This document shows positions 14,562-23,395 of a stretch of 64,000 nucleotides of DNA, piece by piece; within the stretch, counting starts at the first letter, position 1; each line of letters opens with the position of its first letter. The stretch is from Draconibacterium sediminis (lineage in GTDB: Bacteria > Bacteroidota > Bacteroidia > Bacteroidales > Prolixibacteraceae). A model generated the notes under the pieces. It did not search any database. It had not been told where the DNA came from and saw nothing but the letters and a program-made list of their open reading frames with translations. A program made the translations under genes and the position numbers. The stretch spans positions 1,736,001 to 1,800,000 of the forward strand of contig NZ_JRHC01000001.1 of assembly GCF_000949475.1 (NCBI RefSeq), written 5' to 3'.

Positions 14562-17504
14562 ATGGACCGATTTGAATTTATAATAGCCTTAACCGAGCAC
14601 CGTTTTTTGGGGCTGGTTTTTCAGCCTTTTTTAATTGAAAAGAAGGAGCGTTTTTATTCGGTGGTGCGATTGGTAAAACCGCACGACTTGAATGATTCGG
14701 AGTACACTTTTAAACCCTACGAAAAAGAGCTGGTTCAGTTGATTGAAAAATACAGCGATGAAGGGCTTACCAAAAAGTTTTCACGTGCCGCAAGTGTGTC
14801 CGATTTTTACACATCGTTACGCCCCGGTTATTTCGAAAAACAGGTAACGCCTTTTATTGAAAAATGTATGATGCAGGTGTGTTCCATTTTAATGCTCAGC
14901 CCGGTACGTTTGTTTCGAAAAGAGGCCAAATATTCGAACCTGTACGACGAGGATCAACTTGAAGTTCCACCGTTTTTTGCCCGCCCTGAATTTGAATTCG
15001 AGCGCACCGAAACACAAACCCGTTACAGGCTGCACATATTTTTGGAAGAAAAGGAAATGCTGTTGTCGGCGCGATCGGTGGAGGTGGTAACCAACGATCC
15101 GTGTTTATTGATTTACCGAAACCAGTTGGTAGCGTTTGAAAAGCTAAATGCCAAAAAGCTGATGCCCTTTTTCGAGAAAGATTATGTTACGGTGCCCAAC
15201 ACCATCGAAGACAAGTATTATTCAGGATTTGTTCTGAATACTGTGCGCGATTATGATGTAAAGGCTAAAGGTTTTGAAGTCGTTCATGCATCGGCCGGTA
15301 AAAAGGCCGTGTTGTCGCTCGAAAATAACCTGCAATACCGGCCGTGTTTGGTGTTGAATTTCGAATATGGCGACGAAAAATTTCTGCCCGATTCTTCCCG
15401 CAAAATGGCGGTTAGCGTGAAAAAACAAAACGGCACCTTTGTGTATTACAAAACCACGCGCGATTTTACCTGGGAAAAGAAAGTACTTCAGCTTATTAAA
15501 AAGACCGGCTTAAAGGATGATAACGGATCGTACACGCTAAACGGAGTATCGATGCTTGAGCCGCAAAATGCACTGTACTATTTTGTGAACTGGCTAAACG
15601 AAAAAAGGCCACAGCTGGAAGAACAAGGGATTGTGATAAAACAGGAACAGCTGGAGAAGAAGTTTTATACCGGGAGCCAGAAACTGGAATTAAAAACGCA
15701 AACAAAAGGCGATTGGTTTGATGTTTATGCGGTGGTAAAGTTTGGCGAATTCAGCATTCCTTTTATTCAACTTAAAAAATACATTTTAAACGATATTCGA
15801 GAGTTTGAACTGCCAAACGGAGAAGTTGCCGTGTTGCCCGAAGAGTGGTTTGCCCGCTACAAAGGACTTTTGCCTTTTGGTAAACAGCAGGGCGAGCATA
15901 TAAAGTTTGAGAAGCACCATTTTACTTTGTTACAAAACTCCATTCAGGAGGTTGACAAGGAGGTAAAGCAAAAATATGAGAAGCTGATAAACGCCGAAAT
16001 GGAGCGTCCGGTGTTGCCTGCCAATTTAAAAGCCAAACTGCGAAATTACCAGGAAGAAGGTTTTAACTGGATGTATGGTTTGTACCGAAACGGACTGGGT
16101 GGTTGCCTTGCCGATGATATGGGGCTGGGGAAAACACTGCAAACGCTTACGCTTTTGTTGAAACTTAAACGATTGAAGCAGGAAATTAAAATTCATAATC
16201 CTGTGGACGCCAGCGGGCAGCGCGATTTGTTTGCCGACGAAACAAAATCGGAAACCGCTGTGCAACCGGCCAGTTTAATTGTTGTACCCACATCGTTGGT
16301 GCATAACTGGAGCAACGAAATCCGGAAATTTACGCCGGCACTTAAAGTTTATCAGCATGTGGGAACGCAACGCAAAAAGGCTGAGGAATTGGGAAAAGTG
16401 GCGTCGTATTACGACATTATAATTACCACTTACGGAACGGTTCGTAATGATATCGATAAGTTGCGGGGCACTGAATTCTTTTACCTGATTTTAGATGAAA
16501 GTCAGTCGATAAAAAATTCAAGCTCGAAAACCTACAAAGCGGTAATGGATATTAAAGCACGTTACAAACTGGTAATTACTGGAACGCCGATTGAAAATTC
16601 CCTGTCGGATTTATGGTCGCAAATGAATTTCCTGAATCCCGGAATGTTGGGGAACCTGGCATTTTTCCGCCGTACATTTATTACGCCCATTGAAAAGCAT
16701 GCCAGCGAAGAACAAATGGACAAACTGCAGCTGATGATCCGTCCGTTTGTTTTGCGCCGTAAAAAAGTGGAGGTGGCCAAAGATCTTCCGCCGTTGATGG
16801 AAGAAGTGCGGATTTGCCCGATGGCGGGTGAGCAGCAAAAATTGTACGAGCAGGAAAAATCGGTTATCCGAAATACTATTTTATCGACCATTGAAAAAGA
16901 AGGCCTCAAAAAATCGCAGTTTGTCGTTTTACAGGGACTTACCAAATTGCGTCAGTTGGCCAATCATCCCTCGCTGGTGGATGATGAAGCGTCGGAACGA
17001 TCGGGCAAATTCGATGAGATATTCCGCATGCTGAGTAACCTAGTGGCTGAAAAACACAAAGTGCTTGTGTTCTCGTCGTTTGTAACTCACCTTGAGCTGC
17101 TGGAGAGCAAAATTGGAGAACAAAAATGGAATTACAGCAAATTAACCGGGCAAACCACAAAACGCGAAAAAGTAATTAAAGCTTTTCAGGATGATGAGGA
17201 TAACCGGATTTTCCTGATTTCGTTAAAAGCCGGTGGAGTAGGGCTTAACCTTACCGAAGCCGACTATGTTTTTATTATCGATCCGTGGTGGAACCCTGCA
17301 GCCGAAAACCAGGCGATTAACAGGGCGCACCGTATTGGGCAGGATAAGCATGTTTTTGTATATCGTTTTATTACCGAGAATTCGATTGAAGAAAAGATTC
17401 AAAAGCTAAAAGAACGGAAAAGCTCGCTGGCCGATAAATTCATTAATTCGAATAATCCGTTTGAGCAGGTTACGCAGGAAGAGATTGTTGAGTTGTTTAG
17501 TTAG
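14562..17504 (+). CDS. SNF2/DEAD-like helicase, large (980 aa)
   Basis: Swi2/Snf2-type ATPase. The N-terminal 480 residues are a poorly conserved region of the kind that precedes many bacterial SNF2 proteins. Motor domain: Walker A ADDMGLGKT near 515, motif II LDESQSIKN near 643 (DESQ, usual for this subfamily), ITGTPIENSLSDLWSQMNFL, and a second RecA half with VLVFSSFVTHLELL, VGLNLTEADYVFIIDPWWNP and AINRAHRIGQ near 917. Such proteins translocate on double-stranded DNA and remodel complexes; partners are unknown. Stand-alone gene, convergent with the NYN gene. It may take part in DNA repair or transcription recycling. Confidence 0.93.
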   Translation: MDRFEFIIALTEHRFLGLVFQPFLIEKKERFYSVVRLVKPHDLNDSEYTFKPYEKELVQLIEKYSDEGLTKKFSRAASVSDFYTSLRPGYFEKQVTPFIEKCMMQVCSILMLSPVRLFRKEAKYSNLYDEDQLEVPPFFARPEFEFERTETQTRYRLHIFLEEKEMLLSARSVEVVTNDPCLLIYRNQLVAFEKLNAKKLMPFFEKDYVTVPNTIEDKYYSGFVLNTVRDYDVKAKGFEVVHASAGKKAVLSLENNLQYRPCLVLNFEYGDEKFLPDSSRKMAVSVKKQNGTFVYYKTTRDFTWEKKVLQLIKKTGLKDDNGSYTLNGVSMLEPQNALYYFVNWLNEKRPQLEEQGIVIKQEQLEKKFYTGSQKLELKTQTKGDWFDVYAVVKFGEFSIPFIQLKKYILNDIREFELPNGEVAVLPEEWFARYKGLLPFGKQQGEHIKFEKHHFTLLQNSIQEVDKEVKQKYEKLINAEMERPVLPANLKAKLRNYQEEGFNWMYGLYRNGLGGCLADDMGLGKTLQTLTLLLKLKRLKQEIKIHNPVDASGQRDLFADETKSETAVQPASLIVVPTSLVHNWSNEIRKFTPALKVYQHVGTQRKKAEELGKVASYYDIIITTYGTVRNDIDKLRGTEFFYLILDESQSIKNSSSKTYKAVMDIKARYKLVITGTPIENSLSDLWSQMNFLNPGMLGNLAFFRRTFITPIEKHASEEQMDKLQLMIRPFVLRRKKVEVAKDLPPLMEEVRICPMAGEQQKLYEQEKSVIRNTILSTIEKEGLKKSQFVVLQGLTKLRQLANHPSLVDDEASERSGKFDEIFRMLSNLVAEKHKVLVFSSFVTHLELLESKIGEQKWNYSKLTGQTTKREKVIKAFQDDEDNRIFLISLKAGGVGLNLTEADYVFIIDPWWNPAAENQAINRAHRIGQDKHVFVYRFITENSIEEKIQKLKERKSSLADKFINSNNPFEQVTQEEIVELFS

Positions 17505-17510
17505 GAGTAA

Positions 17511-17625
17511 GGCAAAAGTAAAAAGTTGAAAGGCAAAAGTTGAGATCAGCAAGGCTGGTCGAATTGAAAATCGGCTACAGCCAAATCCCGATCGGAGCTT
17601 AGGGATGAAAAGTTAAAAGTGGAAA
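17511..17625 (+). repeat. Dispersed intergenic repeat, copy 1
   Basis: AT-rich purine tracts (GGCAAAAGTAAAAAGTTGAAA) leading into a shared core: GAATTGAAAATCGGC (17561-17575) and AGCCAAATCCCGA (17579-17591). A second diverged copy lies at 27375-27480 in the same orientation. Non-coding; located between convergent genes. Confidence 0.75.
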
Positions 17626-17660
17626 GGTAAAGGGAAGATCTATTTCAGACGTGCTTGAGA

Positions 17661-17779
17661 AGATTGATGGAGATTGAAGGGAAGATTGATGTAGATTGAA
17701 AAATGCTTGCTACCTGCAACTCGTACTTGTTTTTTAGATCAATCTATTTCAATCTTAAAATCAATCTAAATTTCAATCT
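17661..17779. repeat. Fourfold AGATTGA and inverted fourfold TCAATCT array
   Basis: AGATTGA starts at 17661, 17671, 17683 and 17693, and TCAATCT at 17739, 17749, 17761 and 17773, spaced 10-12 bp. The two halves can pair into one large imperfect hairpin with a loop of about 40 nt. A related run of TCAATC lies at 27787-27823. It sits downstream of both convergent genes and may help terminate them. Confidence 0.75.
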
Positions 17780-17791
17780 GAATAAATCCGG

Positions 17792-18532
17792 CTATCGTTT
17801 TTTATTCCGAACGTACATCAGCTTGTATTTTCCCTGGCCTACACGCTGATCGATTTCAAACATCCCGGTGGAGTCGATCAGCGGTGTCAGTTTTTCAAAA
17901 CCATAGTTTCGCGAGTCGAAATTCGGTTGTTTCTTTTGGAGTAAACTCCCAACATCGCCAAGGAAAGCCCAGCCGTCATCGTCGGCCAGGTCCGATATGG
18001 TTTTCGAAATCAAGCGAATAACTTTGGGTGTTATCTTATCAACACCACCTTTTTTATCCGCTTTGCTCGATGTAATGTTTTCGTTTTCTTTCGAGCGGCT
18101 TTTTAATATTTCAATATAAATAAAGCGATCGCACGAAACGATAAACGGATCCGGCGTTTTTTTCTCGCCAATGCCAATTACATGCATTCCGGCTTCGCGC
18201 AGGCGTGTTGCCAGCCGGGTAAAGTCGCTGTCGCTCGATACCAAACAAAATCCATTTACTTTTTCGCTGTAAAGGATGTCCATGGCATCGATGATCATAG
18301 CCGAGTCGGTAGCATTTTTTCCTGCGGTGTAACCGTATTGTTGTATGGGTGTAATTGCATTGTCGAGCAAAAGGGTTTTCCACTTGGTTAAACCCGGTCG
18401 GGTCCAGTCGCCATAAATACGTTTAATGGTTGGATTGCCATATTTGGCAATCTCCTCCATCATTTCTTTAACGTAAGCAGAGGGAATATTATCGCCATCG
18501 ATAAGTACCGCTAACTTTAAATCTTTTCCCAT
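17792..18532 (-). CDS. NYN-domain RNase-like protein with C-terminal OST-HTH/LOTUS domain
   Basis: 246 residues. N-terminal PIN-like NYN (DUF88/LabA) domain: LAVLIDGDNIP with the first catalytic Asp pair, NATDSAMIIDAMDIL, and FCLVSSDSDFTRLATRLREAGMHVIGIGE. The C-terminal 80 residues (VDKITPKVIRLISKTISDLADDDGWAFLGDVGSLLQKKQPNFDSRNYGF) match an OST-HTH/LOTUS fold thought to bind RNA. Known for the family: metal-dependent ribonuclease or RNA-regulatory function in the cytoplasm. It follows the cold-shock protein gene by 47 bp on the same strand, which suggests a shared RNA-related role. Confidence 0.9.
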   Translation of the reverse strand: MGKDLKLAVLIDGDNIPSAYVKEMMEEIAKYGNPTIKRIYGDWTRPGLTKWKTLLLDNAITPIQQYGYTAGKNATDSAMIIDAMDILYSEKVNGFCLVSSDSDFTRLATRLREAGMHVIGIGEKKTPDPFIVSCDRFIYIEILKSRSKENENITSSKADKKGGVDKITPKVIRLISKTISDLADDDGWAFLGDVGSLLQKKQPNFDSRNYGFEKLTPLIDSTGMFEIDQRVGQGKYKLMYVRNKKR

Positions 18533-18579
18533 CTTATAAACTGTTTTGGCAGAAGCTGCCGTTTGTTTTGGTGAACAGA

Positions 18580-19032
18580 TTAGCCCGAGATCTTCACATT
18601 CATCGCCGCAGGTCCTTTTGGTCCTTGTCCTTCTTCGTAGGTAACCCGGTTTCCTTCTTTAATATTGCCTTCAACTTCGTTAATGTGAACAAAGATATTT
18701 TGGTTGTTCGACAGGTTGCGAATAAAACCGTATCCTTTTTGTTCGTTAAAGAATGTAACTACACCTTGTTTTTCTTTAGGCTCTGCTTCTCCGTAACCGC
18801 CTTTTGGTACACTTACATCAATATCTTCAACGTTTACTTCCTCCTTTTGTGTTTCATCCGGCGGAGTATCGGTGATGTTACCAAACTCATCAACATAGGC
18901 AATCATGTCGTCCAGTCCTGAATTGCCTCCGGTTTCTTTACGAGCCTGTTTTCTTGCTTCTTTTTCTTTTCTCTTCTTTGCTTGTTTTTTTCTTACTTCT
19001 TTTTTACCAAATGTTTCTTTCGATCTTCCCAT
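18580..19032 (-). CDS. Cold-shock domain protein with basic N-terminal extension
   Basis: 150 residues. The C-terminal 65 residues are a cold-shock (OB-fold) domain: KQGVVTFFNEQKGYGFIRNL with RNP1-like KGYGFI and RNP2-like IFVHI, then GPKGPAAMNVKI. The first 40 residues are lysine/arginine-rich (KKEVRKKQAKKRKEKEARK), and an acidic linker follows. Such CspA-like proteins with a basic tail are seen in Bacteroidota, presumably binding single-stranded RNA. First of two genes reading leftward with the NYN protein. Confidence 0.9.
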   Translation of the reverse strand: MGRSKETFGKKEVRKKQAKKRKEKEARKQARKETGGNSGLDDMIAYVDEFGNITDTPPDETQKEEVNVEDIDVSVPKGGYGEAEPKEKQGVVTFFNEQKGYGFIRNLSNNQNIFVHINEVEGNIKEGNRVTYEEGQGPKGPAAMNVKISG

Positions 19033-19630
19033 ATATAATTTTAATAGTGATTTTAGCTTACTGACCTCGAATTTAATAAATATCAGCAGCTATTAAAAAA
19101 GTTTTTAATGTTAAGAAATGAGATTTAAAGAAAAGTCATATATCCTAAGATGGGGGATCAGGAGGTAAAATCAAAATTCTTAAACCTAAAATCTGGCGCA
19201 AAGGTACATTAAATTTAAACACTAAATAAATTCGATAGAACTGTTTATTGGTATAGCTGGGTTTTCTCCCTGCTTATGTTTTCAAATCGTTACATTTTTT
19301 GTCGCAATCAGGATATTCAGGTCTTAAGTTCATTTTGTTTTGCAATGTGTGTTTTGTACACAAAAAATCCTTCAAATCTAACCTTAATGTTAACTGCTTG
19401 ATATTTATGTTGTAAAGCAGGTGTTTTGGAAATATTTTTTTTGACGACCTATAAACTCTTCATAGTTAAATATTTGCATATGTAAAAAGAAATAATTCTT
19501 TATTTAAAATTACAAAGTGATATTAAAACCCTTAAAAAAGTATCAAATCGTAAGTTAAATGAATCGCTATGTGATAATGAAATATATATTTGCAAGCTCT
19601 AAAAAATCAATTTAAACAAAAAACACAAAA
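19033..19630. other. AT-rich gene-free interval before the oad operon
   Basis: Between the divergent csp and oadG genes. It holds the promoters of both. TATATTTG at 19585-19592 fits the -7 box TAnnTTTG for oadG with a leader of about 40 nt; no good -33 partner is visible. No small ORF, RNA gene or repeat was recognised. Confidence 0.5.
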
Positions 19631-19885
19631 ATGAACGAAGCTTTAAAATTGATGCTTACGGGCATGAGTACGGTATTTTTTATCCTCATCATGGTGGTGG
19701 TTTTGGGTAACATTATTATTCGAATTACCAATCGTTTTGCTGTTGCTGTTATTGATCAATCGGGGGCTGCAGCAACTTCGCAACAGGAAATTAACCCATC
19801 AAAACTGGCCGCTATTGTTTCTGCTGTTGAAATTACTACCAAAGGAAAAGGCAGCGTTACATCGGTGGAGAAAATAAAAGAGTAG
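19631..19885 (+). CDS. oadG: Oxaloacetate decarboxylase gamma-chain-like protein
   Basis: 84 residues: one N-terminal membrane span (LMLTGMSTVFFILIMVVVLGNIII) preceded by a short polar head and followed by a charged cytoplasmic tail. The phrase GMSTVFFIL is the standard OadG signature. Known role: small subunit that helps assemble the alpha and beta subunits. First of three genes; 134 bp separate it from oadA, and an 8-bp complementary pair (TTTTCCCT at 19911, AGGGAAAA at 19957) could form a hairpin in that gap. Confidence 0.88.
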   Translation: MNEALKLMLTGMSTVFFILIMVVVLGNIIIRITNRFAVAVIDQSGAAATSQQEINPSKLAAIVSAVEITTKGKGSVTSVEKIKE

Positions 19886-20019
19886 TTAACGGATATCAAG
19901 TTCAGTCACCTTTTCCCTGGAGGCAGTTCAACTAACCGCAAAGAATAGAGCAGGCGAGGGAAAAAACGGCGACGAAGTAAAAGGTATCTTTTTATCCAAT
20001 AAAACCAAAATAAACAGAA

Positions 20020-21915
20020 ATGAAGAAAGAAATCAAATTTAGCTTGCTGTATAGAGATATGTGGCAATCCTCAGGGAAATACGTTCCCAAAGTAGAACAA
20101 CTTGAAAAAGTAGCACCCGCAATTATCGATATGGGATGTTTCGACAGGGTCGAGACCAATGGTGGTGGATTCGAACAGATCAACCTTTTGTTTGGCGAGA
20201 ATCCGAATATTGCCAACCGCAGATGGACACAGCCGTTTAACGATGCCGGTATTCAAACACATATGTTGGAGCGTGCTTTGAATGGTATTCGTATGAGCCC
20301 GGTTCCTGCCGACGTTCGTAAGCTGATGTTTAAAGTAAAAAAATTACAGGGTACTGATATTGCCCGTTCTTTCTGTGGATTGAACGATCCGCGAAACCTT
20401 GAAAACTCGATAAAGTTTGCCAAAGAAGGTGGAATGATTTCGCAGGCAGCGTTGAGTTTAACCATTTCGGAAGTGCACACGGTGGAGTATTACACCAACC
20501 TGGCCAACACCTTAATTGAAATGGGTGCCGACGAGATTTGTGTAAAAGATATGGCCGGTATTGGTCGTCCTGCTTTCATCGGTAAAATCATTAAGAATAT
20601 AAAAACTGCACATCCTAAAACTACTGTTCAGTACCACGGTCACTCAGGCCCAGGTTTCTCAATGGCAAGTATTTTAGAGGCTGCACGTGCCGGAGTTGAT
20701 TATGTCGACGTTGCTATGGAACCACTTTCGTGGGGTACAGGCCATGCCGATGTATTGGCTGTGCAAGGTATGTTAAAAGATGCCGGTTATGCAGTAAAAG
20801 AAGTGAATATGAAAGCCTACATGGAAGTTCGTGCGATGACTCAGGAGTTTATCGACGATTTCCTTGGTTACTATATCAACCCGAAAAACCGTCATATGAA
20901 TTCGTTGTTGATCGGTTCTGGTCTTCCGGGCGGAATGATGGGGAGTTTAATGGCCGATCTGGGTAACAACCTCGAGAGCCTGAATAAATGGCTTACAAAA
21001 CGCAATAAACCAACCTTAACGCAGGATGATCTGCTGATAAAACTGTTTGATGAGGTAGAATACATCTGGCCGAAACTTGGATACCCACCGCTGGTAACTC
21101 CATTTAGCCAGTATGTTAAAAACCTGGCGCTGATGAACGTGTTGCAGGTAATTAAAGGCCGCGAGCGCTGGAGTATGATTGCCGATAACATCTGGGATAT
21201 GATTATCGGAAAATCAGGAAAACTTCCCGGAGAACTTGCACCGGAAATTATCGAGCTAGCCAAAGCAAGCGGAAAGGAATTCTTTACAGGCGTTCCGCAA
21301 GAGCAGTATCCTGATAACCTGGATGTGTTTAAAAAAGAAATGGACGACAACGGTTGGGATTATGGTCAGGACGACGAAGAGTTGTTCGAGCTGGCTATGC
21401 ACCCCGAGCAATACCGTGCCTATAAATCGGGTAAAGCAAAAGCCGATTTCGAAGCCGACCTTGCCGAGAAGAAAGCTGCTGCCGAGCCAAAACCAGAGGT
21501 AGTTGAACTTCCTGCAGCTGCGTTCGAACCAAAATCAATGATTATTGATGTAAACGGCGAGAAATTTAAGGTAGGTGTAAGTTATGGTGAGATTACCGCT
21601 GCCGGTGCTGCTTCGGGTAACGGATCGTCAGGTAATGGTGCTGCTAAAGAGGAAGCTGTTGCTGCTGCCACAAACGGAAATGTTGCTGCTGAAGTTATTG
21701 CGCCGCTGGAAGGAAAATTCATGTTAACAAAAGATACATCGGAAACCGCGCTTAAAGTTGGCGATACAGTAAAAGAGGGTGATTTGGTTTGTTACATCGA
21801 ATCGATGAAAACCTACAACGCTATTGTTGCGGAGAGCGATGGTACTGTTGCCGCTATTTTAAAAGCCAATGGCGACAGCGTAGATGAAGACGATGTTTTG
21901 ATTCAACTGTCATAA
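20020..21915 (+). CDS. oadA: Oxaloacetate decarboxylase alpha subunit (carboxyltransferase plus biotin carrier)
   Basis: 631 residues. The N-terminal carboxyltransferase barrel has LLYRDMWQSSGKYV where better-studied members read RDAHQS, the lysine region ADEICVKDMAGIGRP, and YHGHSGPGFSMASILEAARAGVDYVDVAM with metal-ligand histidines. A PYC_OADA-type helical part follows, then an Ala/Gly-rich linker around residues 530-560 and a biotinyl carrier domain with ESMKTYN (biotinylated Lys near 596; the usual motif is AMKM). It transfers the carboxyl of oxaloacetate to biotin for the membrane beta subunit. Second of three genes. Whether oxaloacetate or a related acid is the true substrate is not certain. 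Confidence 0.92.
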   Translation: MKKEIKFSLLYRDMWQSSGKYVPKVEQLEKVAPAIIDMGCFDRVETNGGGFEQINLLFGENPNIANRRWTQPFNDAGIQTHMLERALNGIRMSPVPADVRKLMFKVKKLQGTDIARSFCGLNDPRNLENSIKFAKEGGMISQAALSLTISEVHTVEYYTNLANTLIEMGADEICVKDMAGIGRPAFIGKIIKNIKTAHPKTTVQYHGHSGPGFSMASILEAARAGVDYVDVAMEPLSWGTGHADVLAVQGMLKDAGYAVKEVNMKAYMEVRAMTQEFIDDFLGYYINPKNRHMNSLLIGSGLPGGMMGSLMADLGNNLESLNKWLTKRNKPTLTQDDLLIKLFDEVEYIWPKLGYPPLVTPFSQYVKNLALMNVLQVIKGRERWSMIADNIWDMIIGKSGKLPGELAPEIIELAKASGKEFFTGVPQEQYPDNLDVFKKEMDDNGWDYGQDDEELFELAMHPEQYRAYKSGKAKADFEADLAEKKAAAEPKPEVVELPAAAFEPKSMIIDVNGEKFKVGVSYGEITAAGAASGNGSSGNGAAKEEAVAAATNGNVAAEVIAPLEGKFMLTKDTSETALKVGDTVKEGDLVCYIESMKTYNAIVAESDGTVAAILKANGDSVDEDDVLIQLS

Positions 21916-21924
21916 AACAGATTT

Positions 21925-23130
21925 ATGGATATTTTATCAGAACTGTTTAACATGACCGCACTTGGCGAGATCACCTACCAGACATTGATCATGTGGGCGA
22001 TTTCGTTTGTGCTGCTTTATCTTGGAATAAAGAAAGGGTATGAGCCACTGTTGCTTATCCCGATTGCATTTGGTGTGTTGCTGGCCAACTTTCCGGGGGG
22101 ACAAATGGGTGTTGTAAACCCGGATCTGATTGAGCTGGAAGGACACCGGTATATGAACCTGTTTGAAATTGCGCACGATTACGGGATTATGAATTACCTG
22201 TATTACTCGCTGATTAAAACCGGCTTACTGCCTCCTATAATTTTTATGGGAGTTGGAGTACTGACTGATTTTGGTCCGATGTTGCGTAACCTGAAACTGG
22301 CATTGTTTGGTGCCGCTGCACAGATTGGTATTTTTGCCATCTTACTGGGGGCTGTTGCTGTTGGTTTTACGCCTAAAGAAGCGGCTTCGCTGGGTATTAT
22401 TGGTGGTGCCGATGGCCCAACGGCTATTTACACTACCATTAAACTGGCTCCGCATTTGCTTGGCCCTATTGCTATTGCGGCGTATTCGTACATGGCATTG
22501 GTGCCGGTAATTATTCCGTTGGTTGCAAAGTTGTTTATCACGAAGAAAGAGTTCACCATCAACATGAAACAGATGGAGAAACAGTACCCGGCAAAATACG
22601 AGATCAAGAATATGAAAGCTGCCAAAATTATTTTCCCTATTGCTTTGGGAACACTGGCTGCTGTTCTGGTTCCGTCGTCGGTACCGCTGTTAGGAATGCT
22701 GTTGTTTGGTAACCTGATTAAAGAGGTTGGTTCGTCGACAAGCCGTTTGGCCGATGCCGCACAAGGACCGATTATGAACACCGCAACTATTTTCCTTGGG
22801 CTTACCGTTGGAGCAACTATGACTGCTGAGGTTTTCCTTTCGGCAAAAACACTGGGTATTGTGGTTGGAGGTTTTGTGGCCTTCGCCATATCGATTGCCG
22901 GTGGTATTTTTGCCGTGAAACTGGTAAACCTGTTCAGCAAGAAAAAGATCAACCCGCTTATTGGTGCAACCGGACTGAGTGCCGTGCCAATGGCATCGCG
23001 TGTGGCTAACGAGCTGGCATTGAAATACGACAAAAAGAACCACATTTTACAGTACTGTATGGCCAGTAACATCTCTGGTGTAATTGGCTCGGCAGTTGCT
23101 GCAGGTGTGCTTATTTCGTTCTTAATGTAG
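21925..23130 (+). CDS. oadB: Na+-translocating decarboxylase beta subunit
   Basis: 401 residues, about ten to eleven membrane spans. Seen: LGIKKGYEPLLLIPIAFGVLLANFPG near the N-terminus, the conserved GIIGGADGPTAIYTTIKLAP in the middle, and a late GATGLSAVPMASRVANELALKYD. Family knowledge: it decarboxylates carboxybiotin on the alpha subunit and couples this to outward Na+ transport. Starts nine bp after the oadA stop, last gene of the operon and followed by a strong terminator. Confidence 0.95.
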   Translation: MDILSELFNMTALGEITYQTLIMWAISFVLLYLGIKKGYEPLLLIPIAFGVLLANFPGGQMGVVNPDLIELEGHRYMNLFEIAHDYGIMNYLYYSLIKTGLLPPIIFMGVGVLTDFGPMLRNLKLALFGAAAQIGIFAILLGAVAVGFTPKEAASLGIIGGADGPTAIYTTIKLAPHLLGPIAIAAYSYMALVPVIIPLVAKLFITKKEFTINMKQMEKQYPAKYEIKNMKAAKIIFPIALGTLAAVLVPSSVPLLGMLLFGNLIKEVGSSTSRLADAAQGPIMNTATIFLGLTVGATMTAEVFLSAKTLGIVVGGFVAFAISIAGGIFAVKLVNLFSKKKINPLIGATGLSAVPMASRVANELALKYDKKNHILQYCMASNISGVIGSAVAAGVLISFLM

Positions 23131-23154
23131 TTATATTATAGAATTTGATAGAAG

Positions 23155-23186
23155 AAGGGGAGACCGCAAGGTTTCCCCTTTTTTGT
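23155..23186 (+). terminator. oad operon terminator
   Basis: AAGGGGAGACC (23155-23165) pairs with GGTTTCCCCTT (23170-23180) with one wobble around a GCAA loop, then a T run. Positioned 25 bp after the oadB stop. Confidence 0.9.
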
Positions 23187-23237
23187 GCGCTATTCAGCAG
23201 GTGATTTCAAGTTACCTGATGAATTTGTTTACTACCA

Positions 23238-23395
23238 CTCGTTTGTAACGAGGGATAAGAGAGAGCATTCCATCGAAGCCTCGAACCTGGCATTGCTGCT
23301 GTTTCCCCTCTTGAGGGGAAATGTCGACAGACAAAGGGGTAAAGCATGATATTGCCGTTCATAATTAAACAGCCCACCCCAAATGGGCAGGCTGT
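23238..23395. repeat. Cluster of three hairpins, possible mobile repeat remnant
   Basis: CTCGTT-TGT-AACGAG (23238-23252); TTTCCCCTC-TT-GAGGGGAAA (23302-23321); and ACAGCC with GGCTGT (23369-23374, 23390-23395), with an inner CCC/GGG. The stretch lies in an otherwise gene-free interval and has a higher GC content than its flanks. It resembles BIME/REP-type repeats found scattered in related genomes, but only one copy is in this window. Confidence 0.4.

Noticed and set aside
14562-17504. DESQ instead of DEAH as an inactivated SNF2 motor
   Set aside because: DESQ-type motif II is usual in this bacterial SNF2 subfamily and all other motor motifs are intact.
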